A stretch of DNA of 64,000 nucleotides from Cryobacterium sp. Y50. GTDB taxonomy: Bacteria; Actinomycetota; Actinomycetes; Actinomycetales; Microbacteriaceae. Of the stretch, positions 44,068 to 54,618 are shown one piece after another. The stretch is taken from positions 36,715-100,714 of the forward strand of contig NZ_PJJM01000091.1 of the NCBI RefSeq assembly GCF_002929805.1. Direction: 5' to 3'. The notes below the pieces were generated by a model. It saw only the letters and a list, made by a program, of their open reading frames with translations. It ran no database searches and was not told the DNA's origin. Within the stretch, counting starts at the first letter, position 1. Each line of letters begins with the position of its first letter. Made by a program: the position numbers and the translations under genes.

Positions 44068-45550
44068 TTTAACAGCGACTGATTTAGCGTCGGCCGGGCA
44101 GCTGCGCCCGTTTCGCCGTGCTCTCTGGCTGCTCGTGGGCGGACTGGTGGTCGTCTGCCTCGCCCTCGTCGCAGTGAACCTGAGCAGCGGACCCCGGCTC
44201 ACTTCCGTTGATGTCGACACCCTGGCCGTCGTTTCCTCGGCCAACCAGCGGCTGGTGCTCGCGACCAACCGCCAGCTGGTGGACGTCACGCGCGACCAGG
44301 TGAGCATCGCGCCGACCACGGACTTCCAGCTCACGACGAGCGGCAACTCGGTCGTTATTTCCTTCCCGCAGCCCCTCGCCTACAACACGGACTACACGGT
44401 TTCCGTGCGAGGCGTCACCGGGTCGTCAGTTGACCGCCAATCGTCACTCAGCGCAGAATTCAGTACCTCCGAACCGTCGCTCCATTATCTGAGCCGAGCC
44501 GCCCCGGCGAGCGGGGCCGAAGCTCGGGGAGTCGACCGCATTCTGCGCACGACGGTCGGTTCCGCCGAGACCGTCGTTGCCTTTGAGTCCGCGAACATTC
44601 AGGAATTCGTGCCGATCGGCGCAGAGTTGGCCGTCGTTACGGTCAACTCCGAGCAGGGCAGTAGCGGCCTCACCAACGCGCTCTACCGCGTCGATGCCGA
44701 CGGCACCGCCGAGGCGCTCAACCTGCCAGGAACGGGGCTCGTTCAGGACCTGCAGGCAGCCCCCGGCCAGTCGCTGCTCGGCTTTCGATTCACCAGCGCA
44801 GCGGATACTGCGGGCCCCCGCTACGAAAACGTGCTGTTCGTCCTCGACCTGCGCACCAACGCGTCTACTCCGGTGCCCGGTCTGTTCGGCGATCCGCTCA
44901 GTGTCACGACCTGGGATTTCATGGCCGGTCGGGCCGATATCGTCGCGCAGCAGTACGATTCGACGTTGCTGCTGATCAATCCGCTTGACCAGTCCGGGGG
45001 CAACCCGCTCGAGAATGAACCAGAGTTCGACGCACCGGTTCCACTCGGTCAGTTCGCCAACCTCACCACGTTCGCCCCCGACGGGGTACGCATCGCGGTC
45101 TCCGACCGTGACGGGCAATACGTGCTCGACCTCTCGCAGGGGACAGAGTCGACGATTGTGCCGCAGAGCGTGGAAGGCACCACGCAGTACACCGCCGAGC
45201 TACGGTTTCTGGCTGGGACAGACAGAGATACAGAGACCGACCGGTACGTGCAGCGGGTGGCCGAGTTCGATCCCGCGACCGGTGCCGTGCGGCAGTACCT
45301 GTCACTCGTTGCGGGGGGCCAGGCGCGCACTGTCTACGCGCCGGTATCCGCTTTGGAAACCATCGTCGGATTCGAGATCTCACCCAACAACCAGTACCTG
45401 GCGGTGCAGGTCGTGCCCAACCGCGACAGCGAACTCTCTGACGAATACCCGGTGAATGCCCAGGCGACGGATGCGACGACCCTGTTTGTGAACGTGGCGA
45501 CCGGTGAGTTGCGCCGCAGCGTACTCGGTTTCGACGCCACCTGGCAGTAG
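44057..45550 (+). CDS. Membrane-anchored beta-propeller-like extracytoplasmic protein
   Basis: A 497-aa protein with a single N-terminal membrane anchor (about residues 26-45, WLLVGGLVVVCLALVAV), then an Ig-like/DUF-type segment and an extended region of repeating beta-strand blocks resembling a WD40 or TolB-like propeller (for example FAPDGVRIAVSDRDGQYVLDL and EISPNNQYLAVQVV). The function is unknown. ATG 44057 overlaps the end of the previous gene by 11 nt, so it is co-expressed with the permease pair; earlier in-frame starts exist at 44036 and 44048. Confidence 0.75.
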   Translation: MSTDLTATDLASAGQLRPFRRALWLLVGGLVVVCLALVAVNLSSGPRLTSVDVDTLAVVSSANQRLVLATNRQLVDVTRDQVSIAPTTDFQLTTSGNSVVISFPQPLAYNTDYTVSVRGVTGSSVDRQSSLSAEFSTSEPSLHYLSRAAPASGAEARGVDRILRTTVGSAETVVAFESANIQEFVPIGAELAVVTVNSEQGSSGLTNALYRVDADGTAEALNLPGTGLVQDLQAAPGQSLLGFRFTSAADTAGPRYENVLFVLDLRTNASTPVPGLFGDPLSVTTWDFMAGRADIVAQQYDSTLLLINPLDQSGGNPLENEPEFDAPVPLGQFANLTTFAPDGVRIAVSDRDGQYVLDLSQGTESTIVPQSVEGTTQYTAELRFLAGTDRDTETDRYVQRVAEFDPATGAVRQYLSLVAGGQARTVYAPVSALETIVGFEISPNNQYLAVQVVPNRDSELSDEYPVNAQATDATTLFVNVATGELRRSVLGFDATWQ

Positions 45551-45576
45551 TTGCCGGGTGGCTGACGCCGCGGCTG

Positions 45577-45849
45577 TTACATTCCGCGTCGCTCCCGAGC
45601 GGTCACCCGCAGCCCACTGGCGCGCAACCGCACGATCATCTCGCGAAAAGTGACCGGGAGGGCGCCCGCGGCGACCAACTCGTCGTAGCTGGCTTCCGGC
45701 ACGTCGTAGTGGTCCAGATCGAATCCGCGCCGCGGAAGGTCGACGGCGGTGGCGAAGGCATGCAATTCGTCAAGATTCAAGTCGCTCACGAGGTGCGCCC
45801 ATACCGTTCCGTGCGCCGGCCAGCTAGGCTGGTCGATAAGTATTGCCAT
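45577..45849 (-). CDS. DUF4031 family protein
   Basis: A 90-aa protein whose N-terminus MAILIDQPSWPAHGTVWAHL and DHYDVPEASYDELVAAGA segments are characteristic of DUF4031, a widespread small actinobacterial family of unknown function. It starts on a leaderless promoter. It converges with the propeller-like gene with 26 nt between the stops. Confidence 0.88.
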   Translation of the reverse strand: MAILIDQPSWPAHGTVWAHLVSDLNLDELHAFATAVDLPRRGFDLDHYDVPEASYDELVAAGALPVTFREMIVRLRASGLRVTARERRGM

Positions 45850-45855
45850 GATCGA

Positions 45856-45861
45856 AGTCTA
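45856..45861 (-). promoter_or_regulatory. -10 hexamer TAGACT of a leaderless promoter
   Basis: On the minus strand, TAGACT, 6 nt, then ATG at 45849. It has the same hexamer and spacing as rpiB. Confidence 0.6.
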
Positions 45862-45910
45862 CGAGCCGCACAGTGTTTCAGATGTGGTTCGGACACGCCG
45901 CGCTGTTGGT

Positions 45911-45939
45911 TTGACCACGGGTAGCGAATCAGGTAAAGT
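45911..45939 (+). promoter_or_regulatory. Housekeeping promoter of rplU-rpmA
   Basis: TTGACC (45911-45916) and TAAAGT (45934-45939) with a 17-bp spacer, the best sigma-A type promoter in the window. Predicted start near 45946. Confidence 0.75.
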
Positions 45940-45945
45940 CAACCC

Positions 45946-46099
45946 TTGGTGTGCGTTAGGCAAAATCAACGCAAATGCCGAGGTTTTCTGAGTGTGCTGA
46001 GCCAACCGGTTCGTGCGCTGCAGTCAATTACAGCAGTCAGTTCACGCTAGTGAATTTTCAGATTCGGAGCCTTGGGCTCCCCAGAGATTGGTACGTAAA
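45946..46099 (+). promoter_or_regulatory. Structured leader of rplU (putative L21 autoregulatory leader)
   Basis: A leader of about 150 nt containing the hairpin TTCAC-GCTA-GTGAA (46041-46054) followed directly by TTTT, like a small attenuator, and a second hairpin GGAGCC-TTG-GGCTCC (46066-46080) close to the start codon. L21 leaders exist in other phyla; identity here is inferred. Confidence 0.4.
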
Positions 46100-46408
46100 G
46101 TGGTTTACGCAGTTGTGCGCGCCGGAGGGCGGCAGGAGAAGGTAGAGGTCGGGACCATCGTTACGATGGACCGAATCAAGGCTGACAAGGACGGCATCGT
46201 CGAGCTGGCCGCAGTGCTTCTCGTCGACGGCGACAAGATCACCTCTGACGGGGCGTCGCTGGCCAAAATCAAGGTCACCGCCGAGGTTTTGAACAACCTT
46301 CGCGGTCCGAAGATCGTCATCCAGAAGTTCAAGAACAAGACCGGGTACAAGAAGCGTCAGGGGCACCGTCAGGAGCTCACTCGCGTTCAGGTTACCGGCA
46401 TCGCCTAG
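46100..46408 (+). CDS. rplU: 50S ribosomal protein L21
   Basis: 102-aa large-subunit protein contacting 23S rRNA. The N-terminus [18 protein letters not shown] and the C-terminal [18 protein letters not shown] are diagnostic. GTG 46100 gives the normal L21 length; upstream in-frame codons read through the leader hairpins. Confidence 0.97.
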   Translation: MVYAVVRAGGRQEKVEVGTIVTMDRIKADKDGIVELAAVLLVDGDKITSDGASLAKIKVTAEVLNNLRGPKIVIQKFKNKTGYKKRQGHRQELTRVQVTGIA

Positions 46409-46426
46409 GCCTGAGGAGATAGACAA

Positions 46427-46684
46427 ATGGCACACAAAAAAGGTGCGAGTTCCACTCGCAACGGTCGTGACTCGAACGCTCAGCGCCTCGGCGTAAAGCG
46501 CTTCGGCGGTCAGGTTGTCGGAGCGGGCGAGATTATCGTTCGTCAGCGCGGCACGCACTTCCACCCCGGCGTCAACGTCGGTCGTGGCGGAGACGACACA
46601 CTCTTCGCCCTGGAAGCCGGCTCCGTGCAGTTCGGTGCCAAGGGTGGCCGCAAGGTCATCAACATCGTGGTGGCAGCCGAGTAG
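46427..46684 (+). CDS. rpmA: 50S ribosomal protein L27
   Basis: 85-aa protein at the peptidyl-transferase centre. N-terminus [22 protein letters not shown] is classic, without the cleavable extension seen in Firmicutes. A GAGGAGA site precedes the ATG. Co-transcribed with rplU; a terminator follows. Confidence 0.98.
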   Translation: MAHKKGASSTRNGRDSNAQRLGVKRFGGQVVGAGEIIVRQRGTHFHPGVNVGRGGDDTLFALEAGSVQFGAKGGRKVINIVVAAE

Positions 46685-46718
46685 GTTTTCACAGTACGGT
46701 GCTTTTCAGCACATCGTC

Positions 46719-46740
46719 AGGGCGGGCTTCGGTCCGCCCT
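46719..46740 (+). terminator. Terminator after rpmA
   Basis: AGGGCGG (46719-46725) and CCGCCCT (46734-46740) enclosing a CTTCGG-type loop. No long T run follows. Confidence 0.65.
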
Positions 46741-46782
46741 TACGTGTTTCACAGCGGTGTTGATCAAACACAGCATTGAATT

Positions 46783-46836
46783 ACCGCAGTACTGATTCAC
46801 CGCAGTACTGATTCACCGCAGTACTGATTTACCGCA
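46783..46836. repeat. Tandem 16-bp repeats upstream of obg
   Basis: Three copies of ACCGCAGTACTGATTC (starting at 46783, 46799 and 46815; the third ends in TTT) plus a partial fourth (ACCGCA). Each contains the 8-bp palindrome CAGTACTG. They lie in the 212-bp gap between rpmA and obg. Role unknown: operator array or slippage product. Confidence 0.9.
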
Positions 46837-46884
46837 CAACGTTTCATAGCACCTTCGTTTTGAAGCATTTCTTGCGCCACCTGA

Positions 46885-49412
<2,528 letters not shown>

Positions 49413-49418
49413 GCCTGA

Positions 49419-49447
49419 TTGGGGGCCCGACCCGGCTGCGCTAAACT
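49419..49447 (+). promoter_or_regulatory. Candidate promoter of the second proB
   Basis: TTGGGG (49419-49424), 17 bp, TAAACT (49442-49447). The start would be near 49454. The same TAAACT hexamer precedes proA. Confidence 0.5.
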
Positions 49448-49498
49448 GCCTCTGGTCGCTTCCGTTGCGTCCCTAATTCTCGCCGGAGGACCAGTTAC

Positions 49499-49549
49499 AT
49501 GTGCGGTTGCAATCCGTTGGTACGTGCAGTGTTCATGGTTTCCGAGTGA
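49499..49549 (+). CDS. Upstream ORF / leader peptide coupled to second proB
   Basis: Sixteen codons (MCGCNPLVRAVFMVSE) with the best ribosome binding site of the locus, GGAGGA at 49485-49490, 8 nt before the ATG. Its TGA overlaps the GTG start of the second proB (GTGA at 49546-49549), the classical arrangement for translational coupling. The second proB itself has no ribosome binding site. Whether the peptide is functional is unknown. Confidence 0.5.
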   Translation: MCGCNPLVRAVFMVSE

Positions 49550-50352
49550 GGGCCCGCTCGCAGGAACTGGTTCGGTCGGCGGCGCGCATCGTCGTCAAAG
49601 TGGGGTCCTCGTCGATCAGTGGCGAGAATTCCGGGCAGATCGCACCCCTTGTTGATGCCCTCGCCGAAGCCCATGGCCGCGGCACCGAGGTTATCTTAGT
49701 GTCTTCGGGTGCGATCGCCATCGGCATGCCGTACCTGCAGCTGCAGGAACGCCCCACCGACCTGGCGACCCAGCAGGCGGCGGCATCCGTTGGTCAGAAT
49801 CTGTTGATCTTTCGTTACCAGGACAGTCTCGACCGCTATGACATCGTCGCCGGGCAGGTACTGCTCACCGCGAGCGATCTCGATAACGCCACCCACCGGG
49901 GCAATGCCCAGCGGGCGATGGAACGCCTGATGGCGCTGCGGATCCTGCCGATCGTGAACGAAAACGACACGGTGGCGACCCACGAAATTCGATTTGGCGA
50001 CAACGACCGACTCGCCGCCCTTGTGGCCATCCTGATCGACGCCGACCTGCTGGTGCTGCTCAGTGATGTCGACGCGCTCTACACCTGCCCGCCCCATTTG
50101 CCCGGAGCAGAGCGCATCAGCCACGTGGCCTCCGGCGATCCGCTGATCGGCATGGAATTCGGCGCAACCAAGGTCAACGGGGTAGGCACCGGGGGAGCGA
50201 GTACCAAAATCACGGCCGCCCGGATTGCCGCGCAGGCGGGAACCGCCGTGCTCGTCACCGCGACCGGTCTCGTGGCTGAAGCGTTGCGCGGCGAACCGGT
50301 CGGAACCTGGTTCGAACCCTCGTCGGCACCGTCGGCCCAGCGCATCCGCTGA
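49546..50352 (+). CDS. Glutamate 5-kinase paralogue (second copy)
   Basis: 268 aa from the GTG at 49546; this start gives the same 14-residue lead before IVVKVGSSSIS as in the first copy. A GTG at 49501 is possible but has no better support. Kinase motifs (LVSSGAIAIG, VNENDTV, LLSDVDALYT, GTGGASTKI) are intact, and it lacks a PUA domain. By eye, identity to the first copy is roughly 60-65 %, so the duplication is old. It lies between the first copy and proA and may be the form devoted to proline overproduction, which is inference. Confidence 0.88.
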   Translation: MRARSQELVRSAARIVVKVGSSSISGENSGQIAPLVDALAEAHGRGTEVILVSSGAIAIGMPYLQLQERPTDLATQQAAASVGQNLLIFRYQDSLDRYDIVAGQVLLTASDLDNATHRGNAQRAMERLMALRILPIVNENDTVATHEIRFGDNDRLAALVAILIDADLLVLLSDVDALYTCPPHLPGAERISHVASGDPLIGMEFGATKVNGVGTGGASTKITAARIAAQAGTAVLVTATGLVAEALRGEPVGTWFEPSSAPSAQRIR

Positions 50353-50386
50353 GGAAATCGAAATAGCCTCTCGACATGCCCTCCGG

Positions 50387-50392
50387 TAAACT
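50387..50392 (+). promoter_or_regulatory. -10 hexamer TAAACT of proA, probably leaderless
   Basis: TAAACT followed by 7 nt and the ATG at 50400. No ribosome binding site beyond a weak AAGGG too close to the ATG. Confidence 0.5.
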
Positions 50393-50399
50393 AAAGGGC

Positions 50400-51668
50400 A
50401 TGTTGCAGTCACTGAACGATGTCGCCCAACTCACGCCCACCCTTGAGGCCGCTCGCACCGCTTCCCTGTCACTCGCTTCGGCACCGACGGAGGTGAAGAA
50501 CAAGGCGCTCAAGTTGATCGCCCAGTCTTTGCGGGAAAACGTCACGGCCATCGTCACAGCGAACCAGGTCGACCTCGATGCCGGGACGACCAACGGTCTG
50601 ATCGCGGGGCTGCTCGACCGGCTCAAGCTCGACGAGCCACGCATCATGGCTCTCGCTGATTCCGTCGACCAGATCGCCCTGTTGACCGACCCGGTCGGCC
50701 AGGTCGTGCGCGGTAGCAGCCTGCCCAACGGTATCAAGATTAGCCAGGTGCGGGTGCCGTTCGGCGTCATCGGCGTCATCTACGAGGCCCGCCCCAATGT
50801 CACCGTCGACCTCGCCGCCCTCGCCATCAAGAGCGGCAACGCTGTCGTGCTGCGCGGTGGGTCCGCCGCCGAGAACAGCAACCGAGTTCTCATCGACCTC
50901 GTACAGGCCGCCATCGCGGCCGCCGGGCTCGACCCAGACTCGGTGCAGACCATCGATCCCTTCGGCCGCGCAGGCGCGACCGAACTCATGAAAGCACGGG
51001 GCTATGTCGATGTGCTCATTCCTCGCGGCAGCGCCAACCTCATTCGCACCGTCGTGACCGAGTCTCAGGTTCCGGTCATTGAAACCGGCGCCGGCGTCGT
51101 GCACATTTTCCTCGACGAAACGGCCACCAAGCAGTGGGCGATCGATATCGTGCACAACTCCAAGACCCACCGGCCCAGCGTCTGCAACGCCCTCGAAACC
51201 CTGCTCGTGCACCGCAGCGCCGCCGAACGACTTCTGCCCGACGTGCTGGGCAAGCTGGAAGCCTCCGGGGTCACGATTCACGCGGATGCCCGCACCCGCG
51301 CCCTCCACCCGACCGCAGTCCCGGCCACCGATGATGACTGGGCCACCGAATATATGAGTCTCGACCTCTCGGTTGCAATCGTGGATTCTCTCGATGAGGC
51401 GATTGCGCACATCCGTCGCTATTCGACCGGGCACACAGAGTCGATCATCACCAATGACCTGCAGAATGCGGAGCGGTTCCTGAACGAGGTGGATTCGGCC
51501 TCGGTCATGGTCAACACCTCGACTCGGTTCACCGACGGTGGCGAGTTCGGTTTCGGAGCCGAGGTGGGTATTTCCACCCAGAAATTGCATGCCCGCGGCC
51601 CGATGGGCTTGCCCGAGCTCACCAGCACCAAGTGGATCGTGCGCGGCACCGGGCAGGTGCGCTCGTAG
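50400..51668 (+). CDS. proA: Gamma-glutamyl phosphate reductase
   Basis: NADPH-dependent reduction of glutamyl phosphate to the semialdehyde, second step of proline synthesis. 422 aa with the aldehyde-dehydrogenase fold. The catalytic cysteine is Cys262 in PSVCNALETLLVH; FGVIGVIYEARPNVT and the C-terminal FTDGGEFGFGAEVGIST are diagnostic. An ATG at 50376 is in frame but precedes the -10 box, so ATG 50400 is preferred. Follows the two proB copies. Confidence 0.96.
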   Translation: MLQSLNDVAQLTPTLEAARTASLSLASAPTEVKNKALKLIAQSLRENVTAIVTANQVDLDAGTTNGLIAGLLDRLKLDEPRIMALADSVDQIALLTDPVGQVVRGSSLPNGIKISQVRVPFGVIGVIYEARPNVTVDLAALAIKSGNAVVLRGGSAAENSNRVLIDLVQAAIAAAGLDPDSVQTIDPFGRAGATELMKARGYVDVLIPRGSANLIRTVVTESQVPVIETGAGVVHIFLDETATKQWAIDIVHNSKTHRPSVCNALETLLVHRSAAERLLPDVLGKLEASGVTIHADARTRALHPTAVPATDDDWATEYMSLDLSVAIVDSLDEAIAHIRRYSTGHTESIITNDLQNAERFLNEVDSASVMVNTSTRFTDGGEFGFGAEVGISTQKLHARGPMGLPELTSTKWIVRGTGQVRS

Positions 51669-51696
51669 CTTTGGCCAGGTAACTGCTGGCTGCCGC

Positions 51697-51730
51697 TAGA
51701 ATGGGTGCGGCGGCGTGAAACGTCGCACCC
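51697..51730 (+). promoter_or_regulatory. Candidate promoter and 5' hairpin before the small membrane protein gene
   Basis: TAGAAT (51697-51702) resembles a -10 box. It is followed by a hairpin with arms GGGTGCG (51703-51709) and CGCACCC (51724-51730) that would lie at the start of the transcript. No clear -35 box. Confidence 0.3.
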
Positions 51731-51791
51731 GTAATTTGGATATGAAGAGCTCGAGTAACGTGCTTTGCCGTTGTGCCTGAATGGAGAACCG

Positions 51792-52001
51792 ATGTCCTTT
51801 GTGACTGCCGTGCTGACCGAGGTCGAGCACATCGCCTTGCCCCTGCCCCTGATTGCCTACCCGATGGTGGCGGCCGTGCTGTTTCTCGCCCTGGGCGTCG
51901 TGCTGTGGAGCTTTCGCGATGTCTCCAACCGTCACAGTGGCAAGGCCGACGCCTACGCGGCAGCACACGGCGGACACGGCTCCAGCACCGGTGGCCACTA
52001 G
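51792..52001 (+). CDS. Small membrane protein
   Basis: A 69-aa protein with one hydrophobic segment (about residues 16-40, IAYPMVAAVLFLALGVVLW) and a His/Gly-rich cytoplasmic tail (HGGHGSSTGGH). GGAGAA lies 4 nt before the ATG at 51792, which I prefer over an upstream in-frame start. It lies 15 nt before nadD and is likely in its operon. Function unknown. Confidence 0.75.
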   Translation: MSFVTAVLTEVEHIALPLPLIAYPMVAAVLFLALGVVLWSFRDVSNRHSGKADAYAAAHGGHGSSTGGH

Positions 52002-52016
52002 AAACCTGATCGTAAC

Positions 52017-52610
52017 GTGACAGTTCGTCGTCCGCGCATCGGCGTGATGGGCGGTACCTTCGACCCCATCCACCACGGACACCTCGTCGCCGCGAGCGAA
52101 GTGGCTCAGAGCTTCGACCTCGATGAAGTCGTCTTCGTACCCACCGGGCAGCCCTGGCAGAAAAGCGGTGTGACCCACGGGGAACATCGTTATCTGATGA
52201 CGGTCATCGCCACCGCGTCAAATCCGCGATTCACCACAAGTCGCGTCGATATCGACCGGGTTGGGCCGACCTATACGATCGACACGCTCCGGGACCTGCA
52301 CGAGGAACGACCAGACGCCGAACTGTTCTTTATCACCGGAGCGGATGCCATCACGCAGATCCTCGGGTGGAAAGACGTACACGAGCTCTGGCAGCTGGCC
52401 CATTTCGTCGCTGTGAGTCGTCCGGGGCATGAGTTGAGCGTTTCGGGTTTACCTAACCAGGACGTAAGCTTATTGGAAGTTCCGGCACTGGCCATTTCGT
52501 CCACTGACTGCCGGGCACGGGTCAATCGGGGTTTCCCGGTCTGGTATCTGGTCCCCGACGGGGTCGTCCAGTACATCTCAAAGCATCATCTGTATCGGAG
52601 TGTGGCATGA
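52017..52610 (+). CDS. nadD: Nicotinate-nucleotide adenylyltransferase
   Basis: Joins nicotinate mononucleotide and ATP to deamido-NAD. 197 aa. The nucleotidyltransferase motif [11 protein letters not shown] is at residues 12-22 and the second motif ISSTDCR near residue 162. GTG start; the preceding gene ends 16 nt upstream. Its stop overlaps the next ATG (ATGA). Confidence 0.96.
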   Translation: MTVRRPRIGVMGGTFDPIHHGHLVAASEVAQSFDLDEVVFVPTGQPWQKSGVTHGEHRYLMTVIATASNPRFTTSRVDIDRVGPTYTIDTLRDLHEERPDAELFFITGADAITQILGWKDVHELWQLAHFVAVSRPGHELSVSGLPNQDVSLLEVPALAISSTDCRARVNRGFPVWYLVPDGVVQYISKHHLYRSVA

Positions 52611-53614
52611 CGTTGGGAGAGCCTCAGCCGCTCAGCCGACGTCAGGCGCGTGAACTTGCGCGTCATCAGGAGCCCGTCCCCGTCCTTGACGTGCCCGCGC
52701 TGACCCCCGCAGCCCTGCGTCCCGCTGCGCTGGCAGCCCAGGGGAATGCCCCAGCCGCGCGGCGGTCCAGCCGCCATCACACGCCCGACCAAGCCAGCGA
52801 ACCAGCCGTGCCCGCAGAACCTGAGGCATCCACTGCACCCGTGGAAACGTCGACACCTCCGTCTGTCGTTCCCGCCGCGGAGCACACCCTGAGTCGCCGC
52901 GAACTGCGAGCCCTGCAGGCGCGTCAAAACCAATCAGAGCTAGCGGATGCCGTTCCGACAGTGTCAGCGCCAGTCGTACCCGCGACCGAGGTTTCCGAGC
53001 ACGAGCTGATCGAGGCCGAGCTGATCGAGGCCGAGCTGATCGAGGCCGAGCTGATCGAGGCCGAGCTGATCGAGCCCGAGCTGATCGAGCCGAAGCGGAA
53101 TGAGTCCACCGGTTGGACTCCGCCCGTCGGTCACTGGTCCGTTGATTCGGGCGAGCAAACGCCGGTGCACGCACCCGAACAGTCGCTAGATGAACTGATC
53201 AATCGCGGAATCGGCGCCGGCGGTATCCCGACGACGACGAATGCGCTCATCTTACCGTCGCTTCCGCATCAGGGCCCCAACGTGAGTCCGATCTCCAACA
53301 CCGGTGAGATCATGATCACGGGATCTTTCGATCTGCCACGCAGCCTTGGCTCGACCGGGGCGCATCCCAACCTGTTTGATTCATCCGAGATGGACCACAT
53401 GACGGACCAGCTCGATGCGGACCAGCTTGGCGGCGACTCGGCACCGGTCAGCGCCAGTCGCGCCGTGAGTACGCATGCGTCTACTCGCGGCATGCTGACC
53501 CCGCCGAAGAAGCAGCGGGCGTCGCTTCCCATGGTTTTGGTCATCACGACCGCGATTCTTGCGGTCAGTGTTCTCACGCTCTTTATCACTGGCTACCTGT
53601 CAGGCATTTTCTAG
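52607..53614 (+). CDS. Tail-anchored hypothetical protein with ELIEA repeats
   Basis: A 335-aa protein that I do not recognise. It is hydrophilic and low in complexity for about 300 residues, including LSRREL-type basic motifs, an acidic block of four ELIEA and two ELIEP pentapeptides (residues 133-162), then a single membrane helix at the very C-terminus (about 307-332). No signal peptide, so the bulk is probably cytoplasmic. The ATG overlaps the nadD stop, placing it in the nadD-rsfS neighbourhood, where such a gene is common in Microbacteriaceae. Confidence 0.75.
   Translation: MTLGEPQPLSRRQARELARHQEPVPVLDVPALTPAALRPAALAAQGNAPAARRSSRHHTPDQASEPAVPAEPEASTAPVETSTPPSVVPAAEHTLSRRELRALQARQNQSELADAVPTVSAPVVPATEVSEHELIEAELIEAELIEAELIEAELIEPELIEPKRNESTGWTPPVGHWSVDSGEQTPVHAPEQSLDELINRGIGAGGIPTTTNALILPSLPHQGPNVSPISNTGEIMITGSFDLPRSLGSTGAHPNLFDSSEMDHMTDQLDADQLGGDSAPVSASRAVSTHASTRGMLTPPKKQRASLPMVLVITTAILAVSVLTLFITGYLSGIF
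53003..53092. repeat. Six 15-bp tandem repeats GAGCTGATCGAGGCC
   Basis: Copies 1-4 are identical; copies 5 and 6 end in CCC and CCG. They are in frame and encode ELIEA x4 and ELIEP x2. Near-perfect identity means recent expansion. Confidence 0.95.
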
Positions 53615-53649
53615 TGCCGCTGCGCGGATCGTTCCCCTCATTTCTGCCG

Positions 53650-53671
53650 ACGCGTCGATATGACGCGTTTT
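53650..53671 (+). terminator. Rho-independent terminator after the ELIEA-repeat gene
   Basis: ACGCGTC-GATAT-GACGCGT followed by TTT: a 7-bp stem, 5-nt loop and short T run. Confidence 0.7.
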
Positions 53672-53717
53672 CCTCAGTTCCCCCCTTCATCGCCGCGTGC
53701 GCATTCACGCCCCGCGG

Positions 53718-53723
53718 CATAAT
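53718..53723 (+). promoter_or_regulatory. Candidate -10 (CATAAT) of rsfS
   Basis: CATAAT 15 nt before the rsfS ATG; the resulting leader would be about 9 nt. No -35 box seen. Confidence 0.35.
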
Positions 53724-53738
53724 CTCAAGGATTCAGTT

Positions 53739-54152
53739 ATGACCACATCGCCTCACGCTCTCGAGCTGCTCAAAATTGCCGTTGCCGCCGCGGATTCGAA
53801 GGGAGGCGAAGATCTGGTCGCACTTGATGTGTCCAATCCGCTTCCCCTGGCCGATATCTTCTTCATCGTCACCGGGCGCTCAGAGCGCAACGTCGTTGCC
53901 ATTGCCGGTGAGATTGAAGACAAACTGATCGAGGCCGGTTACAAGCCGCTGCGTCGTGAAGGGCGCGCTGCCGGACGCTGGGTACTCGTCGACTTCGGTG
54001 ACCTAGTCGTGCACGTCTTCCACGAGGAAGAGCGCCAGTACTACTCCTTGGAACGCCTCTGGAAGGACTGCCCGGTGATTCCGACCGGGATCCCGGCCAA
54101 AGTGGCAGCCGAAGCTGGCGCAGAGGGCGACGTGGAAGAGGTCGCGGAGTAG
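53739..54152 (+). CDS. rsfS: Ribosomal silencing factor RsfS
   Basis: 137-aa DUF143/Iojap protein that binds L14 and blocks subunit joining in starvation. DIFFIVTGRSERNVVAIAG and RWVLVDFGDLVVHVFHEEERQYYSLERLW are diagnostic. The ATG at 53739 follows AAGG at a usable distance. The C-terminus ends in an acidic tail. Follows nadD and its partner, the standard order. Confidence 0.95.
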   Translation: MTTSPHALELLKIAVAAADSKGGEDLVALDVSNPLPLADIFFIVTGRSERNVVAIAGEIEDKLIEAGYKPLRREGRAAGRWVLVDFGDLVVHVFHEEERQYYSLERLWKDCPVIPTGIPAKVAAEAGAEGDVEEVAE

Positions 54153-54225
54153 CTTCGGTTTCGCAGATCACATTCTGTGTTGTAAGCTAACAAAGTTGTT
54201 TCGGAGAGGTTTGAAACAACAATCT

Positions 54226-54301
54226 GGGTCCGTGGCGCAGCTGGTAGCGCACCTGCATGGCATGCAGGGGGTCAGGGGTTCGAATCCCCTCGGATCCACC
54301 A
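54226..54301 (+). tRNA. tRNA-Ala (anticodon GGC)
   Basis: Acceptor GGGTCCG/CGGATCC with the G3:U70 alanine identity pair, anticodon stem CCTGC/GCAGG with loop ATGGCAT (GGC), T arm GGGGTTCGAATCCCC. Discriminator A at 54298 and CCA encoded (54299-54301). Confidence 0.96.
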
Positions 54302-54307
54302 AAACAG

Positions 54308-54337
54308 AAAAAGCCCCGATAATGTCGGGGCTTTTTT
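54308..54337 (+). terminator. Rho-independent terminator of tRNA-Ala
   Basis: GCCCCGA-TAATG-TCGGGGC flanked by an A run before and six T after. The best intrinsic terminator in the window. Confidence 0.92.
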
Positions 54338-54533
54338 GTACTCTTTCCCCGGTTTTCTGAAGCGGGCTGAAGAATGCTGCTATCTTCGTGACAAGTTTTT
54401 TCGGGAGTTTCTGCGGGCAATTGCCAGAGTTAGTTGAGTCCACGACCTGCCTGCGCAATAGCGGCATCCTTGCCAGGTTCAAAACTGCCGAAGAAATACC
54501 GCGTGGCGGGTATCGGAAAAAGTTTTGGTCAGC

Positions 54534-54539
54534 GATAAT
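54534..54539 (+). promoter_or_regulatory. Candidate -10 (GATAAT) of lsr2
   Basis: GATAAT in an AT-rich stretch 79 nt upstream of lsr2; no clear -35 box. The 280-bp region 54338-54618 holds no other gene. Confidence 0.4.
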
Positions 54540-54618
54540 CTCTTAGTGGTTAACCCCACAGGCACGAATTCAATATATGCGTCCCGAATGCATCCCTCAT
54601 AAATTGGAGATATACAGC

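Noticed and set aside
46783..46836. CRISPR or integron-type repeat
   Set aside because: Only three full copies, no unique spacers, no cas or integrase genes nearby.
53003..53092. CRISPR-like array
   Set aside because: The repeats are directly adjacent 15-bp coding units without spacers and lie in an open reading frame.
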